49,332 nt of DNA from Hyphomicrobiales bacterium (GTDB lineage Bacteria; Pseudomonadota; Alphaproteobacteria; Rhizobiales; Beijerinckiaceae). Positions 27,604 to 37,599 of this stretch are shown here, one piece after another. The stretch lies in the NCBI GenBank assembly GCA_028869185.1, contig JAGWTA010000017.1:1-49332 (forward strand), given 5' to 3'. Under the pieces are notes generated by a model, which saw only the letters and a list, made by a program, of their open reading frames with translations, had not been told where the DNA came from and made no database searches. A program made the translations under genes and the position numbers. Every line of letters starts with the position of its first letter. Position 1 is the first letter of the stretch.

Positions 27604-28281
27604 TTATCTTGAATTTCGCAACGCCAGGCACAGCGCAGCGAGCACGCCGTCTTCTGTCGGTGCGTCTGCAACATGAGGACGCCATGCGGCGATCGCTCGT
27701 GCGGCTTGCGCTGAAATCGCGATGTGCTGGACGTTTGCGGCCTGTGCGGGAGCGAGCGCGCGAAAAATCTCGGCGGCGCGCTCGGAAAAATGCAACACAG
27801 CGACGATGCGTGTTTCGAGAAATGCATCGAGCGCCTGTCTCGTCAGGCCTTGTGCGGCTGCGGCCTCGTAAGTTTCGCAAACCGTCAACGCAGACATCGC
27901 CGATTCGATCTCGTTCTTGCGGTCGCGCGCTGCGAGATAGAGCGCCTTTTCTGCGGTTTGCTTTTGCGCGCGCAATGCGGCGACCAGCGCGCGTGCGTCA
28001 GGCTCCTGCAGAAACGGGGCAGGCCAGCCGGCGGCGATAGCGGCTGCGCCCGTGCGCGCGCCGACGACGGCAAGGCGCGCCTGTGCGGCCCAATGCGGCG
28101 CTGCAGCCTGAAAGGCGTGCGCGCTGGTTGCGATGACAAGGGGAAAGGTTTGCGCGGGCGCAGTTGCGCCGGTCGCGCGAATCTCGATGACCGGGGAAAG
28201 GATCGTCTTGTAACCCAGCGCATGGAGCCTTGCCGCGGTGCGGCGGCCATCCTCCGGCGCGCGGGTGAGCAGGATTGTCAC
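27604..28281 (-). CDS. hemD: Uroporphyrinogen-III synthase
   Basis: HemD cyclises hydroxymethylbilane to uroporphyrinogen III, the branch-point precursor of haem, sirohaem and cobalamin. The family is poorly conserved; support comes from the N-terminal pattern VTILLTRAPEDGRRTAARLH, the two-domain alpha/beta layout, the tail (AISAQAARAIAAWR) and the position directly after hemC. The start is GTG 28281, overlapping the hemC stop by 4 bases (GTGA). At 225 residues it is of normal length. A 134-base gap to the DUF1236 gene downstream shows no clear terminator. Confidence 0.88.
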   Translation of the reverse strand: MTILLTRAPEDGRRTAARLHALGYKTILSPVIEIRATGATAPAQTFPLVIATSAHAFQAAAPHWAAQARLAVVGARTGAAAIAAGWPAPFLQEPDARALVAALRAQKQTAEKALYLAARDRKNEIESAMSALTVCETYEAAAAQGLTRQALDAFLETRIVAVLHFSERAAEIFRALAPAQAANVQHIAISAQAARAIAAWRPHVADAPTEDGVLAALCLALRNSR

Positions 28282-29201
28282 GCCGCGCCCAAAACGCCCG
28301 GCGGCAGGCGCGCAAGAATATCGCGCGCGGCTCTTTCGCCCAGCGCTGCGGCGTCCTCGACGCCCGCCTCGCCGCCGGCGCCGAACGATTGCGAACCGTC
28401 CGTGCGCAGGACGAGGCCGCGAAAATAGATCCGCTCGGCGCCGACATGGGCGTGGCCCGCGATGGGCGTGCGGCAAGAGCCGTCGAGCACGGCCAGAAAG
28501 GCGCGTTCGCAGGCGAGCGCGATGGTCGTGTCGGCGTCGATGATCGGCGCCAGCATTTGCCTTGTGTGCGCATCCTGCGCGCGCGCGCAGATCGCGATGG
28601 CGCCCTGACCGACAGCGGGCAAGAAATCCTCGATCGGCAGGGCGGCGGTCGCGCGCGCGGCAAGTCCGAGACGATTGAGCCCGGCCATCGCGAGCAGCGT
28701 TGCGTCGATCTCGCCGCTCTCGGCCTTGCGCAGCCGCGTTTCGACATTCCCGCGCAGGAGAATCGTTTCGATGTCGGGGCGCAGACGCTTGACCTGAGCG
28801 GCCCGGCGCAGCGAGGCCGTGCCGACGACTGCTCCCTGCGGCAGGCCTGCGACGGTCGTCGCCCTGGCCGAGATCAGCGCATCGCGCGCATCCTCGCGCG
28901 GCAGGAAGCCCGCGAGCGTCAGACCTTCCGGCAGCGCGGTCGGCAAATCCTTGCCCGAATGAACGGCGATGTCGATGCGCCCCTCGAGCTGGGCGATGTC
29001 CAGCTCCTTGGTGAAGAGCCCCTTGCCGCCTGCTTCCGAGAGGGGGCGGTCGGTGATGGCGTCGCCGGTTGTCTTGATGACGATGATCTCGAAAGCCTCT
29101 TCGGGCAGGCGATGGGCGCTGGCCAGGCGCCGGCGCGTCTCGTGAGCCTGCGCAAGCGCCAGCGGCGAACCGCGAGTCCCGATTTTCAGTGAGACGGCCA
29201 T
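28278..29201 (-). CDS. hemC: Porphobilinogen deaminase (hydroxymethylbilane synthase)
   Basis: HemC polymerises four porphobilinogens into hydroxymethylbilane. The 307-residue protein begins MAVSLKIGTRGSPLALAQAH. The dipyrromethane cofactor cysteine is C243 in DGSCRTPIAGHA, and the catalytic aspartate region is HSGKDLPTALPEG. Substrate-binding arginines lie in GTASLRRAAQ and LLRGNVETRL. The start at 29201 was chosen to match the conserved N-terminus. It overlaps hemD by 4 bases and is divergent from tsaD across 71 bases, an arrangement common in alphaproteobacteria. Confidence 0.97.
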   Translation of the reverse strand: MAVSLKIGTRGSPLALAQAHETRRRLASAHRLPEEAFEIIVIKTTGDAITDRPLSEAGGKGLFTKELDIAQLEGRIDIAVHSGKDLPTALPEGLTLAGFLPREDARDALISARATTVAGLPQGAVVGTASLRRAAQVKRLRPDIETILLRGNVETRLRKAESGEIDATLLAMAGLNRLGLAARATAALPIEDFLPAVGQGAIAICARAQDAHTRQMLAPIIDADTTIALACERAFLAVLDGSCRTPIAGHAHVGAERIYFRGLVLRTDGSQSFGAGGEAGVEDAAALGERAARDILARLPPGVLGAA

Positions 29202-29272
29202 GATCCTCAACCGGTTGCGCTGTTTGCCCTCGCCTTGCGGTGGACTATAGGGTGCGTTCAACGGAGGCAAGT

Positions 29273-30331
29273 ATGCTGGTTCTGGGCATAGAGACGACCT
29301 GCGACGAGACGTCGGCCGCGCTCGTGCGCAAAAATCCACAGGGCGGCGGCGCCATTCTCGCCAACGAGACGATCAGCCAGATCGCGCGACATGCGGCCTA
29401 TGGCGGCGTCGTGCCGGAAATCGCCGCGCGCGCGCATATCGATTATCTCGATCATCTCATCCGCCGCGCCCTGCAGGCGGCCGAGATCGAATTGCGACAG
29501 GTCGACGCGATCGCGGCCGCCGCGGGGCCCGGGCTCATCGGCGGCGTTCTGGTGGGGCTGACGGCGGGCAAGGCGCTTGCCTTTGCCGCCAACAAGCCGT
29601 TCATCGCGGTCAATCATCTCGAGGCGCATGCGCTGACTGCGCGCATGACGGACAATATCGCTTTTCCCTATCTCGCCTTGCTGATGTCGGGCGGTCACAC
29701 GCAATTGCTCGAGGTGCGCGGCGTCGGCGAATATGCGCGGCTCGGCTCGACCATCGACGACGCCATCGGCGAGGCTTTCGACAAGGTGGCCAAGACGCTG
29801 GGCCTGCCCTATCCCGGCGGGCCTGCGGTGGAGAAGGCCGCGCTCGCCGGCGATCCCGAGCGCTTTGCTTTCCCCCGGCCGCTGCTCGGGCGCGCGCAAC
29901 CCGATTTCTCCCTTTCCGGCCTCAAGACCGCGGTGCGAAACGAGGCGGTGCGCAGCGCGCCGCTGACGGAAAAGGACGTCGCCGATCTCTGCGCGTCGTT
30001 TCAGGCGGCGATAGTCGATGTGGTCATCGATCGCACGCGCGTCGCGCTGCGTCTTTTGCGCGAGCGCGGTTCTGCGCCCAGCGCTTTGGTCGTCGCTGGC
30101 GGCGTCGCCTCGAATGCGGCGATCCGGCGCGCCTTGCAGCGCTTTTCCGGCGAGACGGGACTGCCCCTGGTCGCGCCGCCGCCGGAATTGTGCACCGACA
30201 ATGGCGCCATGATCGCATGGGCGGGCATCGAGCGCTTCAGCATCGGCCGCGTCGACGATCTGACGGTGCGCGCGCGGCCGCGCTGGCCGCTCGATGCGCA
30301 GGGCGAAGCGCGCCATCACGGCAAGGCGTGA
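29273..30331 (+). CDS. tsaD: tRNA threonylcarbamoyltransferase TsaD
   Basis: TsaD (Gcp/Kae1) transfers the threonylcarbamoyl group to A37 of ANN-decoding tRNAs, together with TsaB and TsaE. It has the ASKHA fold: [17 protein letters not shown] at the N-terminus, metal ligands H115 and H119 in NHLEAH, the MSGGHTQL loop, and [10 protein letters not shown] near the C-terminus with the third ligand aspartate. The protein is 352 residues, and a ribosome-binding site (ACGGAGG) precedes ATG 29273. It heads a plus-strand run: the next gene starts 1 base after its stop. Confidence 0.97.
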   Translation: MLVLGIETTCDETSAALVRKNPQGGGAILANETISQIARHAAYGGVVPEIAARAHIDYLDHLIRRALQAAEIELRQVDAIAAAAGPGLIGGVLVGLTAGKALAFAANKPFIAVNHLEAHALTARMTDNIAFPYLALLMSGGHTQLLEVRGVGEYARLGSTIDDAIGEAFDKVAKTLGLPYPGGPAVEKAALAGDPERFAFPRPLLGRAQPDFSLSGLKTAVRNEAVRSAPLTEKDVADLCASFQAAIVDVVIDRTRVALRLLRERGSAPSALVVAGGVASNAAIRRALQRFSGETGLPLVAPPPELCTDNGAMIAWAGIERFSIGRVDDLTVRARPRWPLDAQGEARHHGKA

Positions 30332-30332
30332 C

Positions 30333-30887
30333 ATGGCGCGTCCGCTGACATTGCTGGCGATGACGGCGGCGTTTTTCCTCGCGGCGCCTTCGGCTGCGCC
30401 GTTGCACGAGCCGACGCTGGCGTCGGTTGAAATTTACTACGGCCCTTCGGTCGACACCAACATCATCGACGCGCAGACGATCGAGCGCGCCGTCAAGGGC
30501 GTCGACATGGCCGCCTTCGTTCTCACCAACGCCAAGATTATCGATGCGTTGACGGCCGCCGCCGATCGCGGCGTGCGTGTGCGCGTCTATCTCGATCGCG
30601 ACCAGAGCGCGCGCGGCACGCAGGCGCAGGATGCGCGGCTCGAGGCGCTCGCCCGTCACAAGGGCGTCGCGCTGAAATACAAGGCCGCACGGAGCGAAGC
30701 GATGCATTTCAAGGCCTATCAGATCGATGGGCGCGTGCTGCGTACGGGGTCTGCGAATTTTTCCTGGAGCGGCGTTCGCGCGCAGGACAATGACGTCGTC
30801 ATCATTCACCAGCCCCGTCTCGCCGTCGATTTTGCGCACAAGTTCGAGGAGATGTGGGCGCGTTCGGACAATGAGGATGTGCGATGA
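30333..30887 (+). CDS. Exported single-HKD phospholipase D-family protein
   Basis: This 184-residue protein begins with a hydrophobic signal-like segment (MARPLTLLAMTAAFFLAAPS). It then carries one complete HKD motif: H125, K127 and D132 in HFKAYQIDG followed by GSAN (N142). Single-HKD proteins of this size include the Nuc endonuclease, which dimerises to form the active site; some act as phospholipases. It is probably exported to the periplasm. It sits between tsaD and gpsA and overlaps gpsA by 4 bases, though its function has no evident link to theirs. The substrate is undetermined. Confidence 0.82.
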   Translation: MARPLTLLAMTAAFFLAAPSAAPLHEPTLASVEIYYGPSVDTNIIDAQTIERAVKGVDMAAFVLTNAKIIDALTAAADRGVRVRVYLDRDQSARGTQAQDARLEALARHKGVALKYKAARSEAMHFKAYQIDGRVLRTGSANFSWSGVRAQDNDVVIIHQPRLAVDFAHKFEEMWARSDNEDVR

Positions 30888-31870
30888 GCGCGCGCTTTGC
30901 GGTGCTGGGCGCCGGCGCATGGGGCACCGCGCTCGCCAATCGGGCGGCTGCGCGCGGGGCGCACGTTTTCCTCTGGGCGCATGATCGCGATCATGTCGCG
31001 GCGATGGTCGCGACGCGCGCGAACGACAAGCGGCTGCCGGGCGTGCGGCTCGCCGATTCCATCGAGCCGACGGCCGATCTCGCCTGTGTCGGCGCGGCCG
31101 ATCATGTGCTCGCCGTCGTGCCGGCGCAGGCGCTTCGCGCAACGGCGCGCGCCGCGCGTCCCTTTGCCAAGGCGGGATCGGACTGGATCGTCTGCGCCAA
31201 AGGGGTCGAACGCGGCACGCATGCGTTCATGAGCGAGGTGCTGGCGCAGGAAACGCCCGACGTTGCGCCTGCGATCCTGTCGGGGCCCAGTTTCGCGCAG
31301 GATGTTTCTGCGGGATTGCCGACAGCGGTGACGCTTGCCGCCGGCGCGATGGAGCGCGCGGACCTGTTGTGCCATGCGCTCGGCGGCCCCACGTTTCGTC
31401 TCTACAGTTCGACCGACATTCGCGGCGTCGAGGTCGGCGGCGCGGGCAAGAATGTGCTGGCCATCGCCTGCGGCATTGCGGCCGGGCGCGGTCTGGGCGC
31501 CAGCGCGGTTGCGGCGCTGACGGCGCGCGGCTTTGCCGAACTTGCGCGTCTTGCCGCCGCCTGCGGCGGGCGGCGCGAGACGCTGATGGGCCTGTCGGGG
31601 CTTGGCGATCTCGTCCTGTCCTGCGGCTCCGCGCAATCGCGCAATTTCGCCTTTGGCGAGCGGCTCGGCGCCGGCGCTTCGCTGGACGCGGCCAGCGGCG
31701 GCAAGCTGGCTGAAGGCGTTTTTACCGCGCGGGCGCTGGTGGAGCTGGCGCGGGCGCGCGGCGTCGTAATGCCGATCAGCGAAACGGTCGACCAGATCGT
31801 GGCCGGGCGCATCGGCGTCGCCGATGGCGCCAGGGCGCTGATGATGCGGCCGCAAAAGGCGGAGATGTGA
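30884..31870 (+). CDS. gpsA: Glycerol-3-phosphate dehydrogenase [NAD(P)+]
   Basis: GpsA reduces dihydroxyacetone phosphate to sn-glycerol 3-phosphate for phospholipid synthesis. The 328-residue protein has the nucleotide-binding motif GAGAWGTAL at residues 9-17, ILSGPSFAQDV, the catalytic lysine region VGGAGKNVLAIACG, and the signature GLSGLGDLVLSCGSAQSRN. The start overlaps the stop of the HKD gene (ATGA). The EVE-domain gene begins 1 base after its stop, so the genes form a tight operon led by tsaD. Confidence 0.96.
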   Translation: MSARFAVLGAGAWGTALANRAAARGAHVFLWAHDRDHVAAMVATRANDKRLPGVRLADSIEPTADLACVGAADHVLAVVPAQALRATARAARPFAKAGSDWIVCAKGVERGTHAFMSEVLAQETPDVAPAILSGPSFAQDVSAGLPTAVTLAAGAMERADLLCHALGGPTFRLYSSTDIRGVEVGGAGKNVLAIACGIAAGRGLGASAVAALTARGFAELARLAAACGGRRETLMGLSGLGDLVLSCGSAQSRNFAFGERLGAGASLDAASGGKLAEGVFTARALVELARARGVVMPISETVDQIVAGRIGVADGARALMMRPQKAEM

Positions 31871-31871
31871 A

Positions 31872-32285
31872 ATGGCGCATTGGTTGATGAAGAGCGAACC
31901 CTCGTCCTGGTCGTGGACGCAAATGGTCGAAGCCGGCAAGAAGGGCACGCATTGGAACGGCGTGCGCAACCATCAGGCCAAGCAGAACCTGATGGCGATG
32001 AAAGTTGGCGAACAGGCCTTTTTCTATCATTCGAACGAGGACCGCGCTGTGATCGGCATCGTGGAGATCATCAAGCCCTATTACCCCGATCCGAGCGATG
32101 CGACCGGCAAGTTCGGCATGGTCGATGTGCGGGCGGTCAAGCCGCTGAAGAAGCCTGTCACTTTGGTCGAAGTGAAAGCCGAGCCAAAACTCGCCAATAT
32201 GGCGCTCGTCAAATTGTCGCGCCTTTCGGTCCAGCCTGTCACGGAAGCCGAATGGGCGCTGATATGCAGGATGGGCGGGGTCTGA
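31872..32285 (+). CDS. EVE domain-containing protein
   Basis: This 137-residue single-domain protein of the EVE (PUA-like) family, formerly DUF55, opens MAHWLMKSEPSSWSW and contains WNGVRNHQAKQNLMAMKVGE and FYHSNEDRAVIGIVEI. EVE domains bind modified bases in DNA or RNA. This stand-alone form is common next to gpsA and tsaD in alphaproteobacteria, which would suit a tRNA-related role, but that is inference. No catalytic residues are expected. The gene fits tightly between gpsA (1 base) and zapE (7 bases). Confidence 0.9.
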   Translation: MAHWLMKSEPSSWSWTQMVEAGKKGTHWNGVRNHQAKQNLMAMKVGEQAFFYHSNEDRAVIGIVEIIKPYYPDPSDATGKFGMVDVRAVKPLKKPVTLVEVKAEPKLANMALVKLSRLSVQPVTEAEWALICRMGGV

Positions 32286-32292
32286 TTCTTTC

Positions 32293-33486
32293 ATGGCCGG
32301 AACGGTCTATTCGCGCTACGCGGCGCTGATCCGCGAGGGCGTTCTTGAACGCAACGATGCGCAGGAAGGCGTCGTCGCAAAGCTCGACGTTCTGCGCGAG
32401 CGGCTCGTTGAACAGCGCATGACGCGCAAGACCTCGGCGCTCGGCTGGATGTTCGGCGCGCGCAAGTTCGAACCCGTGCGCGGGCTCTACATCTGGGGCG
32501 GCGTCGGGCGCGGCAAGACGATGCTGATGGATCTGTTCTTCGACAGTCTCGATGTCCAGCGCAAGCGCAGGGCGCATTTCCACGCCTTCATGGCCGATGT
32601 GCATGCGCGCATTTATGATTGGCGGCAGAAGAAGAAGGCGAATGCGGTCAAGGGGGACGATCCGATCGCGCCCGTCGCGCAGGCGCTCGCGGAAGAAGCG
32701 TGGCTTTTGTGCTTCGACGAATTCGCCGTCACCGACATCGCCGACGCCATGATTTTGGGGCGGCTGTTTCAGGCCCTGTTCGCCGCCGGCGTCGTCGTCG
32801 TGGCCACCTCCAACGTGGCGCCGGAAAACCTGTATCGCGATGGGCTCAACAGGGCGCTGTTCCTGCCGTTCATCGGCATGATCGAACAGCGCATGGATGT
32901 CGTGAATCTCGAATCGCAGACCGATTTCCGGTTGCACAAGCTGTCGAGCGCGCAGACGTGGTTTTCGCCGCTCGGTCCGGAAAGCACGGCGAGCCTGCGC
33001 GCGATCTTTCGCGACCTGACGGGGCGCGAGCGCGGCGCGCCGACCAGCGTTTCCGTATTCGGGCGGCAGGTCGCCATTCCTGAGGCCGCCGCCAATGTCG
33101 CTTTCTTCCAGTTCGCCGACCTGTGCGAAAAGCCGCTCGGCGCTTCCGACTTCGTCGCCATCGCGCGCGATTACGAGACGGTGCTGCTCGATGGCGTGCC
33201 GAAGCTGAACCCGGAAAAGCGCAACGACATAAAGCGCTTCATCGTGTTGATCGACGCGCTCTACGATTATCGCGTCAAGCTGATCGCCGCAGCGGCCGCG
33301 CCGGCGGAGGCGCTCTACGATTTTGGCGACGGCGGCGGCGCGTTTGGCGGCGGCGGCACGGAGGCGTTTGAATTTGCGCGTACGCTGTCCCGCCTCGTGG
33401 AGATGCGCTCGACGGGATATCTGGCGCTGCCGCATGGCTCCCTGTCGGACCGCTCGGCCGATGCGGGCGGCATCGTCGAGACATGA
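32293..33486 (+). CDS. zapE: Cell division ATPase ZapE (AFG1 family)
   Basis: This 397-residue AAA-type ATPase of the AFG1/LACE1/ZapE family has Walker A GGVGRGKT at 69-76, the family stretch AHFHAFMADVH, and Walker B LLCFDEF (D142, E143). A sensor segment VATSNVAPENLY follows. In E. coli ZapE modulates Z-ring stability; mitochondrial AFG1 takes part in protein quality control. There is no transmembrane segment. The C-terminal Gly-rich stretch (FGDGGGAFGGGG) is a small insertion before the final helices. Its stop overlaps the TetR gene start by 4 bases. Confidence 0.93.
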   Translation: MAGTVYSRYAALIREGVLERNDAQEGVVAKLDVLRERLVEQRMTRKTSALGWMFGARKFEPVRGLYIWGGVGRGKTMLMDLFFDSLDVQRKRRAHFHAFMADVHARIYDWRQKKKANAVKGDDPIAPVAQALAEEAWLLCFDEFAVTDIADAMILGRLFQALFAAGVVVVATSNVAPENLYRDGLNRALFLPFIGMIEQRMDVVNLESQTDFRLHKLSSAQTWFSPLGPESTASLRAIFRDLTGRERGAPTSVSVFGRQVAIPEAAANVAFFQFADLCEKPLGASDFVAIARDYETVLLDGVPKLNPEKRNDIKRFIVLIDALYDYRVKLIAAAAAPAEALYDFGDGGGAFGGGGTEAFEFARTLSRLVEMRSTGYLALPHGSLSDRSADAGGIVET

Positions 33487-34097
33487 CGCGCGCGCCGCAA
33501 AAGGCGGAGGCTTCCACCGACGCGAAAATCCTCGAGGCGGCGGCCGAGTCGATCCGCAAGCATGGCCCCCGCCGCACCACCGTGGTCGATGTGGCGGAAG
33601 CGGCGGGCATGTCGCACGCCAACGTCTATCGCTATTTTCCCTCGAAAGCGGCTTTGTTCGAGGAAGTGACGGCGCAATGGCTGCGCCCGCTCGAAAACGA
33701 GACGCGCGGCATTCGCGAGGCGCCCGATCCTGCTCCCGACAAACTGGAGCGCATCCTGCTGGCCACCCACCGGGCCTATCGCGACCGGCTGGAGCGCGAC
33801 CCCGCGCTGTTCCGGCTGTTTGCCGATCTGGCCGCCCGCGACGCGCCGGTCGTGCGCAAACATTGGGGACGGGCGCAGGCGCTGGTGCAACGGGTGATCG
33901 AGGAAGGGTTTTCGCAGGGCGCCTTCCGCCCCGGCGACGTCAACCGGGCGACGATCGCGATTTTCGATCTCTGCCACCGTTTTCTGCACCCGGCCGCGAT
34001 CCTGTTGGACGGGGGCGTTCCCCGGGCGGCGATCGATGCGCGCGCGGGACGCGCCGCGCGTGTCGCGCTCAACGCGCTAGCGCAGGGTCGTTATTAA
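33483..34097 (+). CDS. TetR family transcriptional regulator
   Basis: This 204-residue regulator has a textbook TetR helix-turn-helix at about residues 14-60: ILEAAAESIRKHGPRRTTVV, then DVAEAAGMSHANVYRYFPSK and ALFEEV. The ligand-binding half is unassigned. It is the last gene of the tsaD-led run, overlapping zapE by 4 bases (ATGA). It is followed by a 262-base gap before mdh, so it could act on its own operon or on the mdh promoter; no operator was identified. Confidence 0.88.
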   Translation: MTRAPQKAEASTDAKILEAAAESIRKHGPRRTTVVDVAEAAGMSHANVYRYFPSKAALFEEVTAQWLRPLENETRGIREAPDPAPDKLERILLATHRAYRDRLERDPALFRLFADLAARDAPVVRKHWGRAQALVQRVIEEGFSQGAFRPGDVNRATIAIFDLCHRFLHPAAILLDGGVPRAAIDARAGRAARVALNALAQGRY

Positions 34098-35322
<1,225 letters not shown>

Positions 35323-35330
35323 TTTCAACA

Positions 35331-35358
35331 CGCCGGTTGCGACCCTTCGCAGCCGGCG
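35331..35358 (+). terminator. Stem-loop between mdh and sucC (attenuator-like)
   Basis: CGCCGGTTGCG (35331-35341) pairs with CGCAGCCGGCG (35348-35358) through 10 Watson-Crick pairs and one G-T pair, with loop ACCCTT. Only a weak CTTTCCC follows, so it may be a partial terminator or an mRNA processing or stabilising element lowering or uncoupling expression between mdh and sucC. Confidence 0.5.
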
Positions 35359-35389
35359 CTTTCCCTCAGCCCTTCAGGGGAACTCCCGC

Positions 35390-36589
35390 ATGAACATCCA
35401 TGAATATCAGGCGAAGGCTATTCTTCGCGAATTCGGCGCGCCTGTTTCGCGCGGCGTGCCGGTCATGAAAGCCGACGAAGCCGAAAAAGCGGCGAACGAA
35501 CTCGGCGGCCCGCTGTGGGTCGTCAAATCCCAGATTCATGCGGGCGGCCGCGGCAAGGGCAAGTTCAAGGAAGCCTCAGCCGGCGACAAGGGCGGCGTGC
35601 GCCTCGCCAAATCCGTTCAGGACGTCAAGGACAACGTCAAGCAGATGCTCGGCGCGACGCTGGTGACGGTGCAGACCGGCCCCACGGGCAAACAGGTCAA
35701 CCGCCTCTATATCGAGGAAGGCTCCGACATCGCCAAGGAATTCTATCTGTCGATGCTTGTCGATCGCGCCACCTCGCGCATCGCCTTCGTCGTGTCGACC
35801 GAAGGCGGCATGGACATCGAAAAAGTCGCGCATGACACGCCGGAAAAGATCGTGACCTTCACGGTCGATCCGGCGACGGGCGTGCAGCCCCATCACGGGC
35901 GCCGCGTCGCGCAGGCGCTGGGTCTTTCGGGCGATCTTTCCAAACAGGCCGGCTCGCTTGTCGAGAAGCTCTACAAGGCGTTCGTCGCCAAGGACATGGA
36001 GATGCTCGAGATCAATCCGCTGATCGTCACCACGGACGGCAAGCTGAAATGTCTCGATGCGAAAATCTCGTTCGACAATAACGCTCTCTATCGTCATCCC
36101 GACATCGCAGCGCTGCGCGACGAAACGGAGGAAGACGCCAAGGAGCTCGAAGCGTCGAAATACGATCTCAACTACATCACGCTCGACGGCACCATCGGCT
36201 GCATGGTCAACGGCGCGGGCCTCGCCATGGCGACGATGGACATCATCAAGCTCTACGGCGAAAGCCCGGCGAACTTCCTGGACGTCGGCGGCGGCGCGAG
36301 CCGCGAAAAGGTGACGGCGGCGTTCAAGATCATCACCGCCGATCCGAATGTGAAGGGCATCCTCATCAACATTTTCGGCGGCATCATGAAGTGCGACATC
36401 ATCGCCGAGGGCGTGATCGCTGCGGTGAAGGAAGTCGGTCTCAAAGTGCCGCTGGTCGTGCGCCTTGAAGGCACCAATGTCGATCTCGGCAAGAAGATCA
36501 TCGCCACATCCGGCCTCAACGTCATTCCCGCCGACGATCTCGACGACGCCGCCCAGAAGATTGTGAAAGCCGTGAAAGGTCACGCCTGA
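35390..36589 (+). CDS. sucC: Succinyl-CoA synthetase subunit beta
   Basis: This is the beta subunit of ADP-forming succinyl-CoA ligase, 399 residues. The N-terminus [19 protein letters not shown] and the ATP-grasp segments [12 protein letters not shown] and [13 protein letters not shown] are typical. The C-terminal CoA-ligase-like domain shows [12 protein letters not shown] and [16 protein letters not shown] ribosome-binding site (AGGGGA) precedes ATG 35390. Its stop overlaps the sucD start by one base (TGATG), ensuring balanced subunit synthesis. Confidence 0.98.
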   Translation: MNIHEYQAKAILREFGAPVSRGVPVMKADEAEKAANELGGPLWVVKSQIHAGGRGKGKFKEASAGDKGGVRLAKSVQDVKDNVKQMLGATLVTVQTGPTGKQVNRLYIEEGSDIAKEFYLSMLVDRATSRIAFVVSTEGGMDIEKVAHDTPEKIVTFTVDPATGVQPHHGRRVAQALGLSGDLSKQAGSLVEKLYKAFVAKDMEMLEINPLIVTTDGKLKCLDAKISFDNNALYRHPDIAALRDETEEDAKELEASKYDLNYITLDGTIGCMVNGAGLAMATMDIIKLYGESPANFLDVGGGASREKVTAAFKIITADPNVKGILINIFGGIMKCDIIAEGVIAAVKEVGLKVPLVVRLEGTNVDLGKKIIATSGLNVIPADDLDDAAQKIVKAVKGHA

Positions 36590-37473
36590 TGTCCGTCCTC
36601 ATCGACAAAAACACGAAGGTCATCTGCCAGGGTTTCACCGGCAAGAACGGCACCTTCCATTCCGAACAGGCGATCGCCTATGGCACCAAGATGGTCGGCG
36701 GCACCTCGCCCGGCAAAGGCGGCGCCACGCATCTCGGCCTGCCGATTTTCGACACGGTCGCCGAAGCGCGCGAGAAGACCGGCGCAGACGCCAGCGTGAT
36801 CTATGTTCCGCCGCCGGGCGCTGCGGATGCGATCTGCGAAGCCATCGACGCGGAAGTGCCGCTCATCGTCTGCATCACGGAAGGCATTCCGGTGCAGGAC
36901 ATGATCCGCGTGAAGCGTTCGCTCGTCGGCTCGAAGTCGCGCCTCATCGGGCCGAATTGCCCGGGCGTGATGACCGCCGGCGAATGCAAGATCGGCATCA
37001 TGCCGGGCAACATCTTCAAGCCCGGCTCCGTCGGCATCGTCTCGCGTTCGGGCACGCTGACCTATGAAGCCGTGTTCCAGACGACGCAGGAAGGCCTCGG
37101 CCAGACCTCGGCTGTCGGCATCGGCGGCGATCCGGTGAAGGGCACCGAATTCATCGACGTGCTCGAAATGTTTCTGAAGGACGACGCCACCAAGTCGATC
37201 ATCATGATCGGCGAAATCGGCGGTTCGGCGGAAGAAGACGCCGCGCAGTTCCTGAAGGACGAAGCCAAGCGCGGCCGCAAGAAGCCGGTCGTCGGCTTCA
37301 TCGCCGGCCGCACGGCGCCTCCGGGCCGCCGTATGGGCCATGCCGGCGCGATCATCTCGGGCGGCAAGGGCGGCGCGGAAGACAAGATCGCGGCGATGGA
37401 AGCGGCGGGCATCAAGGTTTCGCCCTCGCCCGCGCGTCTCGGCAAGACGCTCGCGGAACTGCTCAAGGGTTAA
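36589..37473 (+). CDS. sucD: Succinyl-CoA synthetase subunit alpha
   Basis: This is the alpha subunit of succinyl-CoA ligase, 294 residues, carrying the CoA site and the phosphorylated histidine. H251 lies in [10 protein letters not shown]. The N-terminal CoA-binding Rossmann domain shows [20 protein letters not shown] and the mid-region [21 protein letters not shown]. It shares one base with the sucC stop. A 126-base gap with a degenerate palindromic repeat separates it from sucA. Confidence 0.98.
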   Translation: MSVLIDKNTKVICQGFTGKNGTFHSEQAIAYGTKMVGGTSPGKGGATHLGLPIFDTVAEAREKTGADASVIYVPPPGAADAICEAIDAEVPLIVCITEGIPVQDMIRVKRSLVGSKSRLIGPNCPGVMTAGECKIGIMPGNIFKPGSVGIVSRSGTLTYEAVFQTTQEGLGQTSAVGIGGDPVKGTEFIDVLEMFLKDDATKSIIMIGEIGGSAEEDAAQFLKDEAKRGRKKPVVGFIAGRTAPPGRRMGHAGAIISGGKGGAEDKIAAMEAAGIKVSPSPARLGKTLAELLKG

Positions 37474-37489
37474 GGCAATAGCGCTGCGC

Positions 37490-37576
37490 CCGTCATCGCG
37501 ATGGGCGCAGCGACGATGCAATCCAGCCCGCCATCAAGCGACATGGATTGCTCGCTTCGCCCGCACTGGCGGGCTG
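37490..37576. repeat. Degenerate interspersed palindromic repeat, copy C
   Basis: The left part (37490-37525) is recognisable as a diverged version of the arm at 1252 (CCGTCATCGCGATGG, then GCAATCCA at 37518-37525). TGGATTGC (37544-37551) followed by TCGCTTCGC is the opposite arm. A further 10-bp inverted pair, CAGCCCGCCA (37524-37533) and TGGCGGGCTG (37567-37576), overlaps it. The element lies in the sucD-sucA gap and ends 23 bases before sucA. Confidence 0.7.
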
Positions 37577-37599
37577 TGAACGGATAGGGAGCAACGGCA

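Noticed and set aside
30884-34097. Defence island suggested by the EVE, HKD nuclease-like and TetR genes
   Set aside because: The neighbours are housekeeping genes (tsaD, gpsA, zapE) in a familiar alphaproteobacterial order, with no restriction, toxin or mobile genes.
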